DNA from: Pinus tabuliformis
Taxonomy: Eukaryota; Streptophyta; Pinopsida; Pinales; Pinaceae
Length of the DNA: 64,000 bases
Direction of reading: 5' to 3'
Assembly (NCBI GenBank): GCA_031772625.1
Contig: CM062818.1
Span: 1,681,810,167 to 1,681,874,166, forward strand
Shown piece by piece: positions 31,210 through 42,292 of this stretch. The stretch's first letter is position 1. Each line of letters opens with the position of its first letter. The notes beneath the pieces are model-generated. The model did not search any database and was not told where the DNA came from. It was given only the letters and a program-made list of their open reading frames with translations. The position numbers were made by a program, and so were the translations under genes.

Positions 31210-32084
31210 TGGAGAAAGTAAAATTTTAGATCTCACTCAAAATCCAGTAGACTTAATGGTTTTCAGGATTCATGGTTTGGGGGTAAACAATAAATGCAAT
31301 AGAAGCTCCAAATGATGAGCAAAACTCCTGATCTAGATCCCATTGTGTTGGACGATATTGATCCAACATCAGAATGGGTGGCGAAGACTAAAGAACCTGT
31401 GTTTGAGGCTGATTATGATATCGACATGGCTTTAACGGGGGATGAAGCAGATTATGTGGCAGCATCAGAACCAGGATCAGTAGCGGCATCAAGGAAAGGC
31501 AAAGAACCAATGGAAGGCACTAGTCATGCAGGTCGACAAACTCGTGCTTCCATTAGGTCCACTTCTATTGTTATTGGTGGCATTGATACTGAGGTTGCGG
31601 ATCAGTCTAAGGCATCCTCAAACTCTAAACTAGATGATGTCTATGTAGCTCCTAATGATGATCTTGTGGCTAGTAGTGGTGATGAACTTGATGATTGATC
31701 ATGTGTACACTGTAGACTTGTAGTAGGCCAATGGCCTCATAGCTTGCAGCATTGTTTTTGGACTTTGTAAGCCATTTAGAGCCTCATTGCTTATGTATTT
31801 TGCTATTTTGTCGATGATATGTATTGCACTCAGTGCCATTTTGATATATTCACCTTTACATGGTATATAAATGAGCAAACTTTGCATATTTTGTCTCTAT
31901 TGGCTTGGAATCACGGTTTTAAATCTTACAAATAGTTTTGTTTCATTAAAAATTAATTATTTAATGTATTTTTCTAAAAATGGTTCGTTTAGACCAAACC
32001 AGTCCCGATTAGACCGGTTCCGGTCGGTAAACCGGTTCATTAGGTGGACCGGTCCGGTCACCGATTCCGGTTTTAAAAACTATG
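31210..32084 (+). pseudogene. hAT transposase C-terminal tail and 3' end
   Basis: The frame 31312-31698 encodes an acidic C-terminus: LDPIVLDDIDPTSEWV, EPVFEADYDIDMAL, then SSGDELDD and a stop. Plant hAT transposases often end with a D.I.LDDI...WV.......F acidic tail after the dimerisation domain. The catalytic and dimerisation parts are missing. After the stop, the 3' UTR closely matches that of the hAT copy at 58140-58330 (GCCATTTAGAGCCTCATTGC), and the CCGG-rich end follows. Confidence 0.75.
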
Positions 32085-32209
32085 ATATATATATATATAT
32101 AGATGAACCTAATGGCGAACCTCATCAAAAAATTCAAACTCAAACCGAACCTAATCATAGTCGAACCCGAACTCGAACCCGAACCCGAACCATGTGACTT
32201 GCTTGTATC

Positions 32210-33030
32210 ATTGTTCATATTCAAGATCCTGGATCCATTCCCATTGCGCATTTTATCTGAGAGCAATAATCTACTTTCAGTGTTTTATTTTCATGTTTTA
32301 GCTGTGATCTATACTTTAATTTTTGTTATTGCTTTTAAAGGGTTTGTTTTGGCACTCCCACTTTCTACTGACATCATTTTATCCAGCAGCACCATTGACC
32401 TATTTCAGTGGTCTTTTGCTGGACATTGGTAAAATTATATCTTATCTTTTCTATCTTATCTCCCTAAATAAGATAGATAATTCAAGTGGTATCAAGCAAG
32501 TCAAATCCTAAGTTTCGTTATTGAATTTAATAATTTATAGTAGATATGCTAAAAAAAGAGTCTCTCTATGCCATCCACTCATTCATCATTAAAATAAGAA
32601 GCATTATATTTAAAAGCCTCCCCATATACCTCTCTCCCTTCTTATGAGTATAATGCACATCTATAATTCTATGAAGTATTTTCAAAATTTCATCTTCCCA
32701 GAATTTTACATTTGGAATTCATAATTACACATAACCAGCACCACATTAGGTTGTCATTCACCAAGGGGTAAGCAAGAATGCAACAAACAGAATGACACAA
32801 CAAAATGAATCACCATCCAAACATAAGTATTAGCTATTGTTGTTCTACCCAGGATCCTCAAACTTTTAAATTCAATGGGGTTCCACTCAATCAAAATATT
32901 CCAGAATGTGAAATGTGAATCATGGTCATTTGTGGTATACTGTTCGCAATTCATTGTTATATTGGACAAGGAAAAAAGGAAATTTAAACAGGTCAAGATT
33001 GATTGCCATGTTGATGTAGTAATGTCATAC
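32210..33030. other. LTR-like sequence and intergenic or intronic DNA
   Basis: From 32210 to about 32485 the sequence has LTR leader character and is followed by TGGTATCAAGCA (32491 onward), one or two changes from the copia primer site, so it may be the end of an old LTR. From 32.5 to 33.0 kb I see no gene; 3' exons of the transporter gene would be expected on the minus strand here or beyond, but none was recognised. Confidence 0.35.
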
Positions 33031-33146
33031 CTCCAAGTTCTATAACTCCCAATTTCTCCTGCAATATAAAGCTGGCTAGAATGGCTGCCATAAATGGGGT
33101 TGCAAAGTTCACCACAATGGCATCATGCAAGGGCAACACTTGAATG
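33031..33146 (-). CDS. EamA gene exon: helix 4 region
   Basis: It encodes QVLPLHDAIVVNFATPFMAA then ILASFILQEKLGVIELGG. This matches the conserved EamA segment in which LPL.DA..L.F..P...A.....L.E is the hallmark. Acceptor TTGCAG|C at 33147 and donor GGAG|GTATGA at 33031. With the preceding exon the junction codon reads AG+C = Ser, giving a FFYSIQVLPL junction as in family members. It ends in phase 1. Confidence 0.85.
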
Positions 33147-36100
33147 CTGCAACAAAGAGTGTAAAGTGGCCAACATTTCCTGTCAACAATTCTGAAACAC
33201 TAGAGGCAAACAAAATAAAAGGCATGCACAACAAGCCAACCATCAATGGCTCCCTGGAAGATATCATAATAGAAAACCTTTCATAATTTCATATTGAAAT
33301 GATAAGTCATTAGAAGATAAACTGGATGATATAAAATTTTAGAAACAAAAAAAACAAGTCAATAATCAAATGAATTTTGATACTCCAACTTGTGAAATTC
33401 TGCAATAAATTTTCCTCAGTTTTCAATACACAGTTTGACAAATTTTAGAAAGAAAGAAAGAAAGAAAAAAAGCTTGCAAAAAAAGGATGAAAAGGGGATA
33501 ACTGCACAAACAATGATCCTGTTGGTTTTACTAATTTTACAAAAATGATAAGAAAATAAGTAAAATATGGACAAAATAAGGAAAAAGAAAAAACTTCCAA
33601 GAAAGCTTCATGCTGACTTACGAGAGCAAAAAAGGTTGAACTGATCAATATTTGCAAGGCATCAAAAATCCTGCCAAAGAATTTTCATGCTCACTATTTG
33701 TATGCCTATATCTGTTGAAGAACGTAACTAGTGCCAATCTTCATAATTGTATTTGTCAAAAGAAAATTCATTGTAAAAGAAAAAATATTACTGAAGCATG
33801 GGTTTCATGCTCTTTCATTTATTTTCTAGGTCATAGCCTCCATTGAAGGCTTCTAGGTTTTGTCAAGAGTCAAAAGAGTCATTGTCACATTTATCAGACC
33901 CTTCTTGAGCTTTTGTATCATGTAAAAAGCATTATTTTGTAGTCAAAAGTGTCATTCGTCACCTCCACACCAAGTCGGCCCTGTCCACATGAAATTGGCC
34001 TGGATTAGGGCTATTCAACCCAGCAGGAGTACATATAGAGAGGCAGCTTGACTCATTTGAAATATACACTAAACAAGTTCAATCTACAAGGGAAAGAGGC
34101 AAAAAAGAAGAGTGAAGTTGAGGAGAAGGAAGGAAGAAGCCGGGAAAGACAAAAATCAAGTTTTTGGGCATCTCTCTCTCATACATGCGAAGTTTCTGAA
34201 CTAAAGCTGGGGCCCGAAATTGCAGGTCCAAAATTCTGAAGCTGAGGGCCGAATATCTTAGCTAGGGCCGAAATTCTGAATTGAAGTTGCATCTGAGGAG
34301 CTGACACTTGGAGACTTTGGCAGGGATCATCTACATAAAGGAAGGGCTGACTTGGTGATTGGATGAGGTCTTTGTCTAGGTCTAAAGGGTTTTCGATTGT
34401 CTCATCTTGATTTGAATATACTAGTGGAAGAGTTGGACTGGGTTTTCCCCTAGCTAGGGGCTTTGCCCTGGCTGAGTGCCTACATCTTGTGTCTCTTGTT
34501 CTTGTGATCTTCATATACATTTAATTTGGTAATTGCTTGATGAAAGACAACATAATAAAGAAGTAAAAGAAGCCAACATAAATCATAAGTAATTATCAAG
34601 AAAAGAGGAATCAAACCCCAATACCTGCACGCATTGATTTCTCAACAAGATCCACTGTTCCAATGTCTAAAGTAGGTAAGCATTTTAAGATTGCATTTAT
34701 CCCTCCGTAGTTGAATCAAATGACCAAGCCACAGTTACTAGACTCATTCCAGATATATAATTGAAACTTAGCCCAAATATACCAGTGTTCTCTTAGAAAA
34801 AAAAAAAATCTCAAAGAATCTTTGTTATATGTACTTCCCTATCCAACGAATACACATTCTAGCAAAAATATTGAGCTCTTTTTCCCAAAATTAAGAAATT
34901 TAAATTTATGTGCAGCAAAACTCACTAGTAACAAGCAAGCAAAGCAAGTGCGTTACCGTCCAGATCTCATCTACTTCTTCACAATAGGGATATGAACCTA
35001 TAGAATTTTTGCTAATTCAAACTCTGACGATGCTCAGATAATCTATGGAGGTGTATGTCTGACTGTGAGCTTGCAATAGCGAAAACAATGAATCAAAGGC
35101 AGAATTTCATGGAATATTTTAATCATTGTTTAAATGACAAATTAAGGATACAAGATCATGATGATGCACTCCCACTATTTTCATACATATGTTGCAAACA
35201 TGAATTTGGCAGACTAGTTTGAAGAAGAGAACAATCAAGGGAATCAATAGACTTTCAAGAAACTCAAGGTTATCAATGAAATTATGTAAGAAAAGAGGTA
35301 ACTTCTGGCAAAACAGCGCAGCTGGAGAAGAGGCTCAAAGGCCATCCAAAAGAAAAGAAAAACCTCATATAAATGGATCAAAATAGCTTTTTCATATTAA
35401 TAAATATATAAAGAGTAAAAACATGGAACCAAAAGAATCCAAAGCTTCGAAAAGGATGCAACTTAACAAATAAGAATATAAAACAGAAATGGTAGTGCCG
35501 AAAGAAACGATCCAATAAATGCATGTGGACAAACATAAACAGAGTTAAAGTTTGAAACCTCACCTGTAAAAGAATCCCAAAAGAGACAGATAGCCTGTAA
35601 TCGCTCTTGCCATTAATAGGCGCCAAACATGAGGCAACCCAAACAATGGTTGCCCAGTCTTTCTTAACCAGATGAACGCAGCAACAAGGATGACCGCACA
35701 CCTTATAAATATTATTTCATAAGACGGAGCTGATGTGGCTGTTCATATAAAAAGTAAAATTAAATAAAATCCCATTAAAGCCTTGGATATTTATTTTTGC
35801 TATAACGTTACAAACATCTAGAAACCAAGAATGATAGTTACTAATTCCAATATACTGGTCCAAGACATAACTTCAAGAGTAGAACTGACCATGTTTGGTC
35901 ATATGCAAGGCACCAACAAGATCATATTTACATGCACAAAAAAGCATTATCTCATGCAGACCTTGCACATGATTTACCATCTAACACATCTCATGTCCTA
36001 CATCTCCCAGGACCCAAGCAACCATATTCATTAAGGGGGAGTATGAAGGGTTAACTCCAACTTGTGATATTTAATGAATACTTTGTACTATGTTCGTGAG

Positions 36101-39100
36101 GAAGACTATGCATAGAACTCTACATATGAATCAAAGATGAGGACAAGAAGAGGTAGGGATGAGGATCTAATAAAATCAGTTGAGAGATTTAATGAGAGAT
36201 TATTGGAGATAGCTATGTGTGTGGCTGAACAGAATATCTAATTATGACATAGTTCGTATGGTCATGTAAACCTGTATAAAGGGACCAATTGTATTTAAGT
36301 AAGACACACAGGAATAGATTAATTGAATGGAACTGCCCCTTCCAAGGTTTAATGAGAGTAAACTCCCAGTGTCACTTATGCCTTTGATTGTTTTGTATGC
36401 TGTGAATCGGAAACTACTCAAAAAATTAGGTTGCAATGCAAAAGCATTATATAAGCCCATCAGAAAACAATTGTACATAATTATCTAGAATAAATTAAGA
36501 AATGTGAGATAGAAGAACACTTCAATAGTAGAGCTAGAATAAATTAAGAAATGTGAGATAGAAGAACACTTCAATAGTAGAGCTAAGTGCAAGAAACCAT
36601 TAAAATTTTGACTAGAACAAATAACATAGTATTATGATGTTATCTATCCTGCACTGTCAATAAAGTATAACAAAATATATGCAAATATGAGCATAAGTAT
36701 ATAACGTGTAAGTTACAACATTATGAAATAGAAATGTGTGAAAGTTTATATTACTAGAAAATAGACAGATAACAACTTGCGGACTGCTTTGATAAACATA
36801 AACTCAATCATCACTTTTATATAATCATAACAGAAAAAAAGACTTAAAAAAGAAATACAAGTCCTTGGCTATATAAGTAATCAAATGGAAGCATCCCCAC
36901 CATTTAAAACTGCCATAGAGGACTTGAAACAAATCCAGGAAACCTCCTTCACTAGGCCCATTTATAAACAAAAGCCTTCTAATTCCAGTCTACACAGAAC
37001 AACTACGAGAATTCTTCACTAGGTTTCTTATCAAAGAAATGTCTTTTCCCTGCAATCTAGTCATTCATGGATTTTTGTGGAAAATTAAAAAGCATCAACA
37101 GCAGCTATGAAAAATAAACAGGCATAATAATATACACAAAATTCTATAAAAACACAGACAAAAATCAAACTATCCTTGGCTTGAACTTGAATAGCTAATT
37201 ACAACTTTACACTTCAACACAAAAATCAAATACTTTCCTGCCAAAGACCAAAAATATGGAAAGACACATACACGTGAACAAAGAAACGGACAAATAATGC
37301 AAGGTAGTTTTGAGGTGTACTACGGACCTGCAAAAAGCTCCACAAAAAGCCCCATTATGCTATACATAAGTGATGAAAGAGCCATACAAACCATTCCTGA
37401 GTATCTTGATCCACCCCATGCCCATATAAGAAATTCACTCAAGGCTGTGTAATCTGCTTCCAATGGTTTGCTCCTTCTTTCCTGCCAAAATTGCAAATGC
37501 CAAGTACATTGTATATTGGTTCTATTTAAATAACATTTAAAATGTGTAACATGCAGATAGAATGAAATGCTAATTGACATAATAGCAAGAAACTTTAAAG
37601 TAAGAGAATTAATAGGATGGTTTGGTAAGAAATAAAAAGGAATTAGGTTCATACTGACCAATATCACTTAAAGATGTTATTCAATTCTATTGACAACAGA
37701 TCGTAGCTCCTTGAATTCCTGACACTTCAGAGAAATAGCAATTCACTCTAATGAACTTGAGGAATGATTGGGATCAAGTCCACTTCATGGAGTCACTCAT
37801 TCTTTCTAATTATCACTTACCAAGTTTTCCTGCAGAAATTCACTTTGGTAAGACACTAGGTGTGTGCCACTATTCATAGTCATATGACTCAACTTAGCAA
37901 ATAACACAGCAAGACCAGAAAGTAAGAGTATGACTCAGAATCTACAAACACTCGACAATTAGGTAATAATAAAATCAAAAGGGGAGATATTTTTCATTAG
38001 TATAAAACTTGATGAATATATACTTCCAATTATCAATATAAACAATATTTACAATCCAAATATTAGCCTAGATAGTACACACTACATGTAATAAATGCCA
38101 TGGATGATGGACCATGGCATGAAACAAAAAATGTATGAGTTGAGAACGGGAAGCAGAAGCCTCTAGCATGATGTTAATGTTGATGCACTCAACCAAGTGA
38201 AGTCCTCAACTGCAGATGTTGGCTTCCAGGTCACACTGATCCAATTTGATGTTTTATCAACCTCATTCAACTCGATTTCACAATCTCGATTGTTTGTTGC
38301 TAATATTGAAAAAATATTAAATAAACCAAAGAACACAAAAAAGCAGAATCTGGATTTGAAGAAAAAAGAATCTCGACTCCAATTTTCAACCTTGCAACAC
38401 TTTAATGTGGAATCAGACATTGTAGTGAATACCAAATCATCCAACCACTTCTGCACTAATTGATTATGTTTTTCAGAGTGTATATGCTTGCACTTGCTCT
38501 AGTTACTCTCACAGCTGAATGCACAATGTGTCAAACTCAAGACATAGAGATCAGATCTCTAAAGATCAAGAGTGTTGCCACTCAAGTCCTCCTACCACAC
38601 ATCAACCACACATAGCATGCCCTATTACATAATGATAATAATATATCAAAAAGCATGATTCGAAATCCAATAATCAAAAGAAATCAAGATCGAAATTTAA
38701 AAAAAAAAATCAAGGTGCATAGTTATATCCAATGACTTGAACATACACTCATAGAAACTCATCTAGACCAAACATGCTGAAATTCATCTAGACCAAACAT
38801 GCTGAAGATCTCTGCAGCTAGCCTCTCAAATGCACTCCAAAAATCGGATTTTGAAACCGTCAGAAAATGAGCAATATTTTCCACTACAGGACACGTAACA
38901 AGCATGGTTGATGCAGCGTAAAACACCTCACCAGCCACCTAATCAACCACCAACTCTTTAGCCAGAGAATCACTGTTGGTTGAAACTCAGTCCATATACC
39001 AGATACTGGTTACAACTTCAAGAAGTTGTCCTCTTCTACACCTAAGTAAGAAAATGTTTCAAAATTCACAAACTATGTCTAGATAAAGATAAGATCAAAT

Positions 39101-41735
39101 TAAGTTTATTAATGTCCAACAAATGACCAAAAGTACGTCAACAGGACTGCTCAATACATAAGTGGCAGTACAAAGGGGGAGTGTGAAGGCCAGTCCTATA
39201 ACAATAATAAACAAAACTATCTCTATTGCACAACTATTACAATGCCAAAGGGAAACACAATGCTCTGGAGCCAAGTGCAAGGGAAAAAACCTCAATGATC
39301 CAGATGCCTATCATTGGACCAAGGAGAGAAGGGGTCAACCTCTAAAATTGAGTGTGAAGCTCTCCTATCATCTGAGGCAAAAGGAAAGAATCTATGTGTA
39401 GAAATCTAGCAAGAGGAGTTGGATCCAACTCATGGCCTGTCTCTATAAGATAAGATAATTTTATTAATGTTGAACAAATGATCACAAAAGTTGGTCAATG
39501 AGACTAAAGAATACAAGCAATATGAATATAATGTCAGCGTGCAAGCACAGCCCCTAGAGAATGCTGAAAATAACATAAGGAAAGAAAAAAAGAAACCTAC
39601 AGTAGTACAGCCTCAAAACGCATGCATAGAACCATCACAAAGGTACAATGATACAAAATAATAAGTGAGTTTGTCCATGACTCAAAAAGTGGACATCTAA
39701 AGATCTTCTATCAAGAGAGAGAGAGAGATATCTGACAATGAAGCCAATGATGTCAATGTCTCTTGGCTCTAATGGTTGCGGGCAAAGGGGGGTGAACTGG
39801 GCACTGGCTCACTGTTAAAGGCCTCTGGAAGCATCGGGGGGGTCCAGCTGTAAGATCCAGAGGTGGGATGTAGGAGCGGGGGATACTCCTAACATTCTAG
39901 GTCAAAACAAAGAAAATCTGAAGAGATCTCTAGATGGTCCTCTAGAACTGGGAGGTTATCTGGAAAGTGTGAGGTGCCCTGCTCTATATCTGTTTGGCAC
40001 TAATCACCCTAATGCTCCAGGGATGTGTGGATTGGTGTATGGTTTAGCACCTCCAAACTGGTCTCCATGATGTTGGTCGATCTCCCAGAAGGGGTAGGGG
40101 AGGGGGAGGAGAGACTCGAGGTCTAAAAATTCTACAGTATAGTGCACTCTAAAACTCTGTTCGCCGCTTGTTGCTCTGATCTGACAGATCAACATGAAAG
40201 TATGAGGTGTTGTTAATTTTTCTTAGGGTTATATTGTTCTTTGCTTTAGATAATTGCAATCGCTTATTCTTCACATATTGTATCCACCCCATATTATCAT
40301 AATGCCATAACAACAATAGCAATTATATAGAAAGAACAATAACATCAATACTGCAGTGGAACATAAAAGAACAACAAAAGAAAAGCATGCACAAAGGAGA
40401 CACCGAGATTTGGTCAGAGAGCAGAGCAACATCCCCACAAGGGGGGAAACCAGGAATTCAATTCTTCTTCTTCTATTAGATATTCAACAATTGTTCAGTT
40501 GAGATACAACGTACATCCATGGAGAGACAACATCATTACATTACACCTTCAAGGCCAATCCAAAACAGTTCACAACTTCATTTGTGAACTAAGTAACATC
40601 TGACTCAATCTTCATCATGTCACTGTCATCTAAGTACATAAGGTAACTGCCATCATGTCACGTTATTGACATCACTGTCATTATCAAGTAATTTGCTGCC
40701 ATCACAAGTTGCTGCAATAAAACACTGTCAACAAAGACAGGCCTCCAGGATAGTCATATAATGTTGCTGCTTTATGTCAAGGATACCAGACATAATAGGG
40801 TTGTTGTCAAAGTCACCAAATACTAGGTCACTGCCATGTTGAAGTGAAGCCATCACTACCACTGTCACACACTGTTGTCAAATGCTGATGTACTTAGATT
40901 AGGTCACTGTCCATGATGGCTTTCCAACAGAATCTCTACTATTGTTTATTATCAAAGGAATGTTATATATATGGGATTACTGTCAACATTGGTTCACAGT
41001 CTCACATAGGGCACTGTCTTACATCAGAGTTATCATCCATATCAAAACATTACTAAGCATACTGCCCAACCAATATAATAGATATTGCTCCAAGATCACA
41101 GATCAGTACAAATAGTAGAACAATCCAAATAGGCAACAAATGCAAGCCATTAAAAGGTAACATGGTGATACCAATGGAAACAATGTCAGTAAATATAGGA
41201 TAGCCACTGAATATATACCATATGATATATCGATGCCACTCTTCAGAAAAATAGGATGCCAAAGATTATAAGTGATATCTTGCTACATAGAACAGAAAGC
41301 GAGCCATATACAAACCACTGAGAACTGAGCAATTGAGCAAGAGTACAAATGGAAGATCTGAGCTACAGGACATCTGAACCCCAACAAACACAAATTATAT
41401 AGTGATCCATAAAACTGCAAGCTTCAGATGTATGATCAAACCACAGGAATGACGAAAACAAAATCAATAGATATACTGTGAATCTTAGAGCAATCGAACC
41501 ATAGTTTAGAAAAAATGAAACCACATATGTATCGGTGCCACCGAGCGAAATTTGATTTATTCTGAACCACGGATGGATAGATACAGACCACAAGCGAGGC
41601 ACAGATGTGGGCCTTAGTGCAAACAACTGAAGTGCGGGTTTCCAGAGAGAAGCGAGATTTAGTGATACGCGGACCATAGAATAAACTCACCTCAAAGTAA
41701 GATCTTTTGATGAGATATCTAATATGAGACTTCAT
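33031..41735 (-). CDS. EamA/DMT-family transporter gene, partial exon set
   Basis: This is the only likely cellular gene seen. Four minus-strand exons can be placed: 41735-41691, 37481-37328, 35701-35564 and 33146-33031. All have GT donors and, for the last three, AG acceptors. They encode transmembrane segments of the drug/metabolite transporter superfamily (EamA domain, SLC35G-like), which move small metabolites across a plasma, vacuolar or plastid membrane; the substrate cannot be told. The 35.6- and 33.1-kb exons join exactly in frame across a 2.4-kb intron. An exon between 37.3 and 35.7 kb and the 3' exons with the second EamA repeat were not found. Introns of 1.6-4.2 kb carry LTR-like scraps. 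Whether the gene is intact is unknown. Confidence 0.7.
33147..35563 (-). other. intron with LTR-like insert
   Basis: This intron is 2417 bp. From about 33.86 to 34.53 kb it has features of a plant LTR (TATA-like ACATATAGAGAG near 34030, a GGGTTTTCCCCTAGCTAGGG stretch near 34440). No ends or target duplication were found, so solo-LTR status is only likely. A small minus-strand open stretch at 34616-34680 (LDIGTVDLVEKSMRAG) is noted, but the flanking exons join in frame without it. Confidence 0.4.
35564..35701 (-). CDS. EamA gene exon: helices 2-3
   Basis: It encodes CAVILVAAFIWLRKTGQPLF then GLPHVWRLLMARAITGYLSL and LGFFY. In EamA proteins this is the helix ending with the R-x-x-G-x-x-S/x-x-x-x-x-F-Y signature (here ARAITGYLSLLGFFY). 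The acceptor AG is at 35703-35702 and the donor TACAG|GTGAGG at 35564/35563. It begins with one base completing a codon, so an upstream exon ending in phase 2 is required and has not been found. Confidence 0.8.
35702..37327 (-). other. intron(s), hidden exon expected, LTR-like insert
   Basis: The exons on either side do not connect in phase (phase 1 into phase 2), so at least one short exon should lie here; I failed to identify it. A purine tract TTAAGGGGGAG at 36033-36043, followed by LTR-like sequence with a TATAAAGG at about 36277, suggests an old plus-strand LTR from about 36.04 to 36.4 kb. Confidence 0.4.
36486..36584. repeat. 49-bp tandem duplication in intron
   Basis: TAGAATAAATTAAGAAATGT begins at 36486 and again at 36535, so the period is 49 bp, with copies identical by eye. 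No function is apparent. Confidence 0.9.
37328..37481 (-). CDS. EamA gene exon: first transmembrane helix
   Basis: The acceptor is TTTTGGCAG before 37481 and the donor GCAG|GTCCGT after 37328. It encodes a hydrophilic stretch (ERRSKPLEADYTALSEF) then RYSGMVCMALSSLMYSIMGL followed by FVELFAG. This is the first helix of an EamA domain: a GxxxMxLSSLxxSxMxLxVKL pattern opens many members. It ends in phase 1. Confidence 0.75.
37482..41690 (-). other. first intron, 4.2 kb, retroelement scraps
   Basis: I see no exon with family similarity. From about 41.05 down to 40.2 kb the minus strand resembles a copia LTR, followed by a degenerate primer site (CAGATCAGAGC at about 40174-40184) and a leader-like stretch to 39.7 kb. 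A purine tract plus TG (CAAAGGGGGAG|TGTGAAGG near 39173-39191) may mark another old LTR. Two related segments, at about 39090 and 39462 (TTTATTAATGTT/CAACAAATGA), are diverged direct repeats. A 26-bp local duplication (TCATCTAGACCAAACATGCTGA) lies at 38760-38810. Confidence 0.4.
41691..41735 (-). CDS. EamA gene, putative first coding exon
   Basis: The ATG at 41735 opens MKSHIRYLIKRSYFE, then GAG|GTGAGT, a consensus plant donor, at 41690. It ends in phase 0, which fits the phase-0 start of the next exon (ERRSKPLEAD). There is an upstream stretch that could be 5' UTR up to about 42.0 kb. The short peptide itself has no family signature, so this call rests on splice site and phase only. Confidence 0.45.
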
Positions 41736-42292
41736 GGCTAAACTTATATTATTCGATGGGGACTCCTTTGTGAGGCCGACTCAAACTTTAAGAGGGAAAT
41801 TTTTAATTTAAGTTCAAATTTTGTTTTAATAAAAGAAATATATCTTTTTCCATTGTCAAATGGTCATAATAATAATAATATATTTCTTCAAATTGAATCT
41901 TCTTTGACCAACGAAAAATCTTCTTTTGTGGCACAAGGTTTTGCGTTTGGGGATTAGGGTTTCCTTGAGGGACATTCGTCCCGACGCTGCCCAATTTTCA
42001 GCAGTGATCATCTTGGTCATCCCAAGATGGGGCATGGCCTATGCAATTGAGATCTATGGTTGAAGACCTCCCTGATGAAGAGGTCTAGGTACCTCTAGGC
42101 CTAATATCAAAAGAAAGTAGAGAGGGAGCCCCCCAAGTTCCTATAGAAGTAGTGATAGATTTCTATGATCAGGGTCACCTCACCTAAAAATGAGGCGCAT
42201 CTCTCTCTCTAGCTCCTATAGGTGGCACATATAGCAGATCCTATCAAACCATGTCATATGGTGATTTGTCTCCATACAGAGTCAATGAGTTG
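41736..42292. other. upstream region of the transporter gene
   Basis: There is no credible gene. The minus strand just above 41735 could be 5' UTR and promoter. A stretch at 41803-41994 (minus) is open for 63 codons but resembles no protein I know. Confidence 0.4.

Larger units (their letters stand above)
25135..32084 (+). mobile_element. hAT element with CCGG-rich ends, split by copia
   Basis: The left end is CATAGTATTCAAAACCGG at 25135 and the right end CCGGTTTTAAAAACTATG ending at 32084, forming inverted repeats. Many ACCGGTT/AACCGG words occur within 200 bp of both ends, as subterminal repeats where transposase would bind. Its own DNA is 25135-25607 and 31210-32084 (about 1.35 kb); a copia element separates the halves. 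The right half encodes the C-terminal tail of a transposase. The same family recurs at 57379-58504. Confidence 0.85.
24869..32209. mobile_element. outer TIR element of a three-level nest (hAT-like)
   Basis: An 8-bp direct repeat CTTGTATC (24869-24876 and 32202-32209) flanks imperfect inverted ends: CTATGTCACAAGGTTCG on the left and CGAACCATGTGACTTG on the right. The right end has repeated CGAACC words and the left end has AGGTTCG words. The end motif GTCAC resembles the MITE at 17.3 kb (CTTAGTCACCAG). Own sequence is only about 24877-25126 and 32093-32201, since a second transposon sits inside. There is no transposase, so it was a small non-autonomous element. Confidence 0.75.

Noticed and set aside
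34616..34690. Open minus-strand stretch LDIGTVDLVEKSMRAG with AG/GT-like edges, a candidate extra exon of the EamA gene.
   Set aside because: The exons at 35.6 and 33.1 kb already join in frame with a family-typical sequence, so no exon is needed between them, and the peptide does not resemble EamA proteins.
36487..36584. Frame STIEVFFYLTF in the 49-bp duplication as the missing EamA exon.
   Set aside because: The splice phase does not fit (needs phase 1 start), there is no good donor, and the expected pattern ending in Arg is absent.
38163..38456. Minus-strand frame (SNWISVTWKPTSAVEDFTWL) as an exon of the transporter gene.
   Set aside because: No consensus donor follows, there is no similarity to the family, and a plus-strand frame of equal length overlaps it.
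39780..40195. C- and G-rich stretch with a 63-codon minus frame as a host exon.
   Set aside because: It follows a degenerate copia primer site and LTR-like sequence on the minus strand, so a retrotransposon leader or gag start is more likely; no domain is visible.
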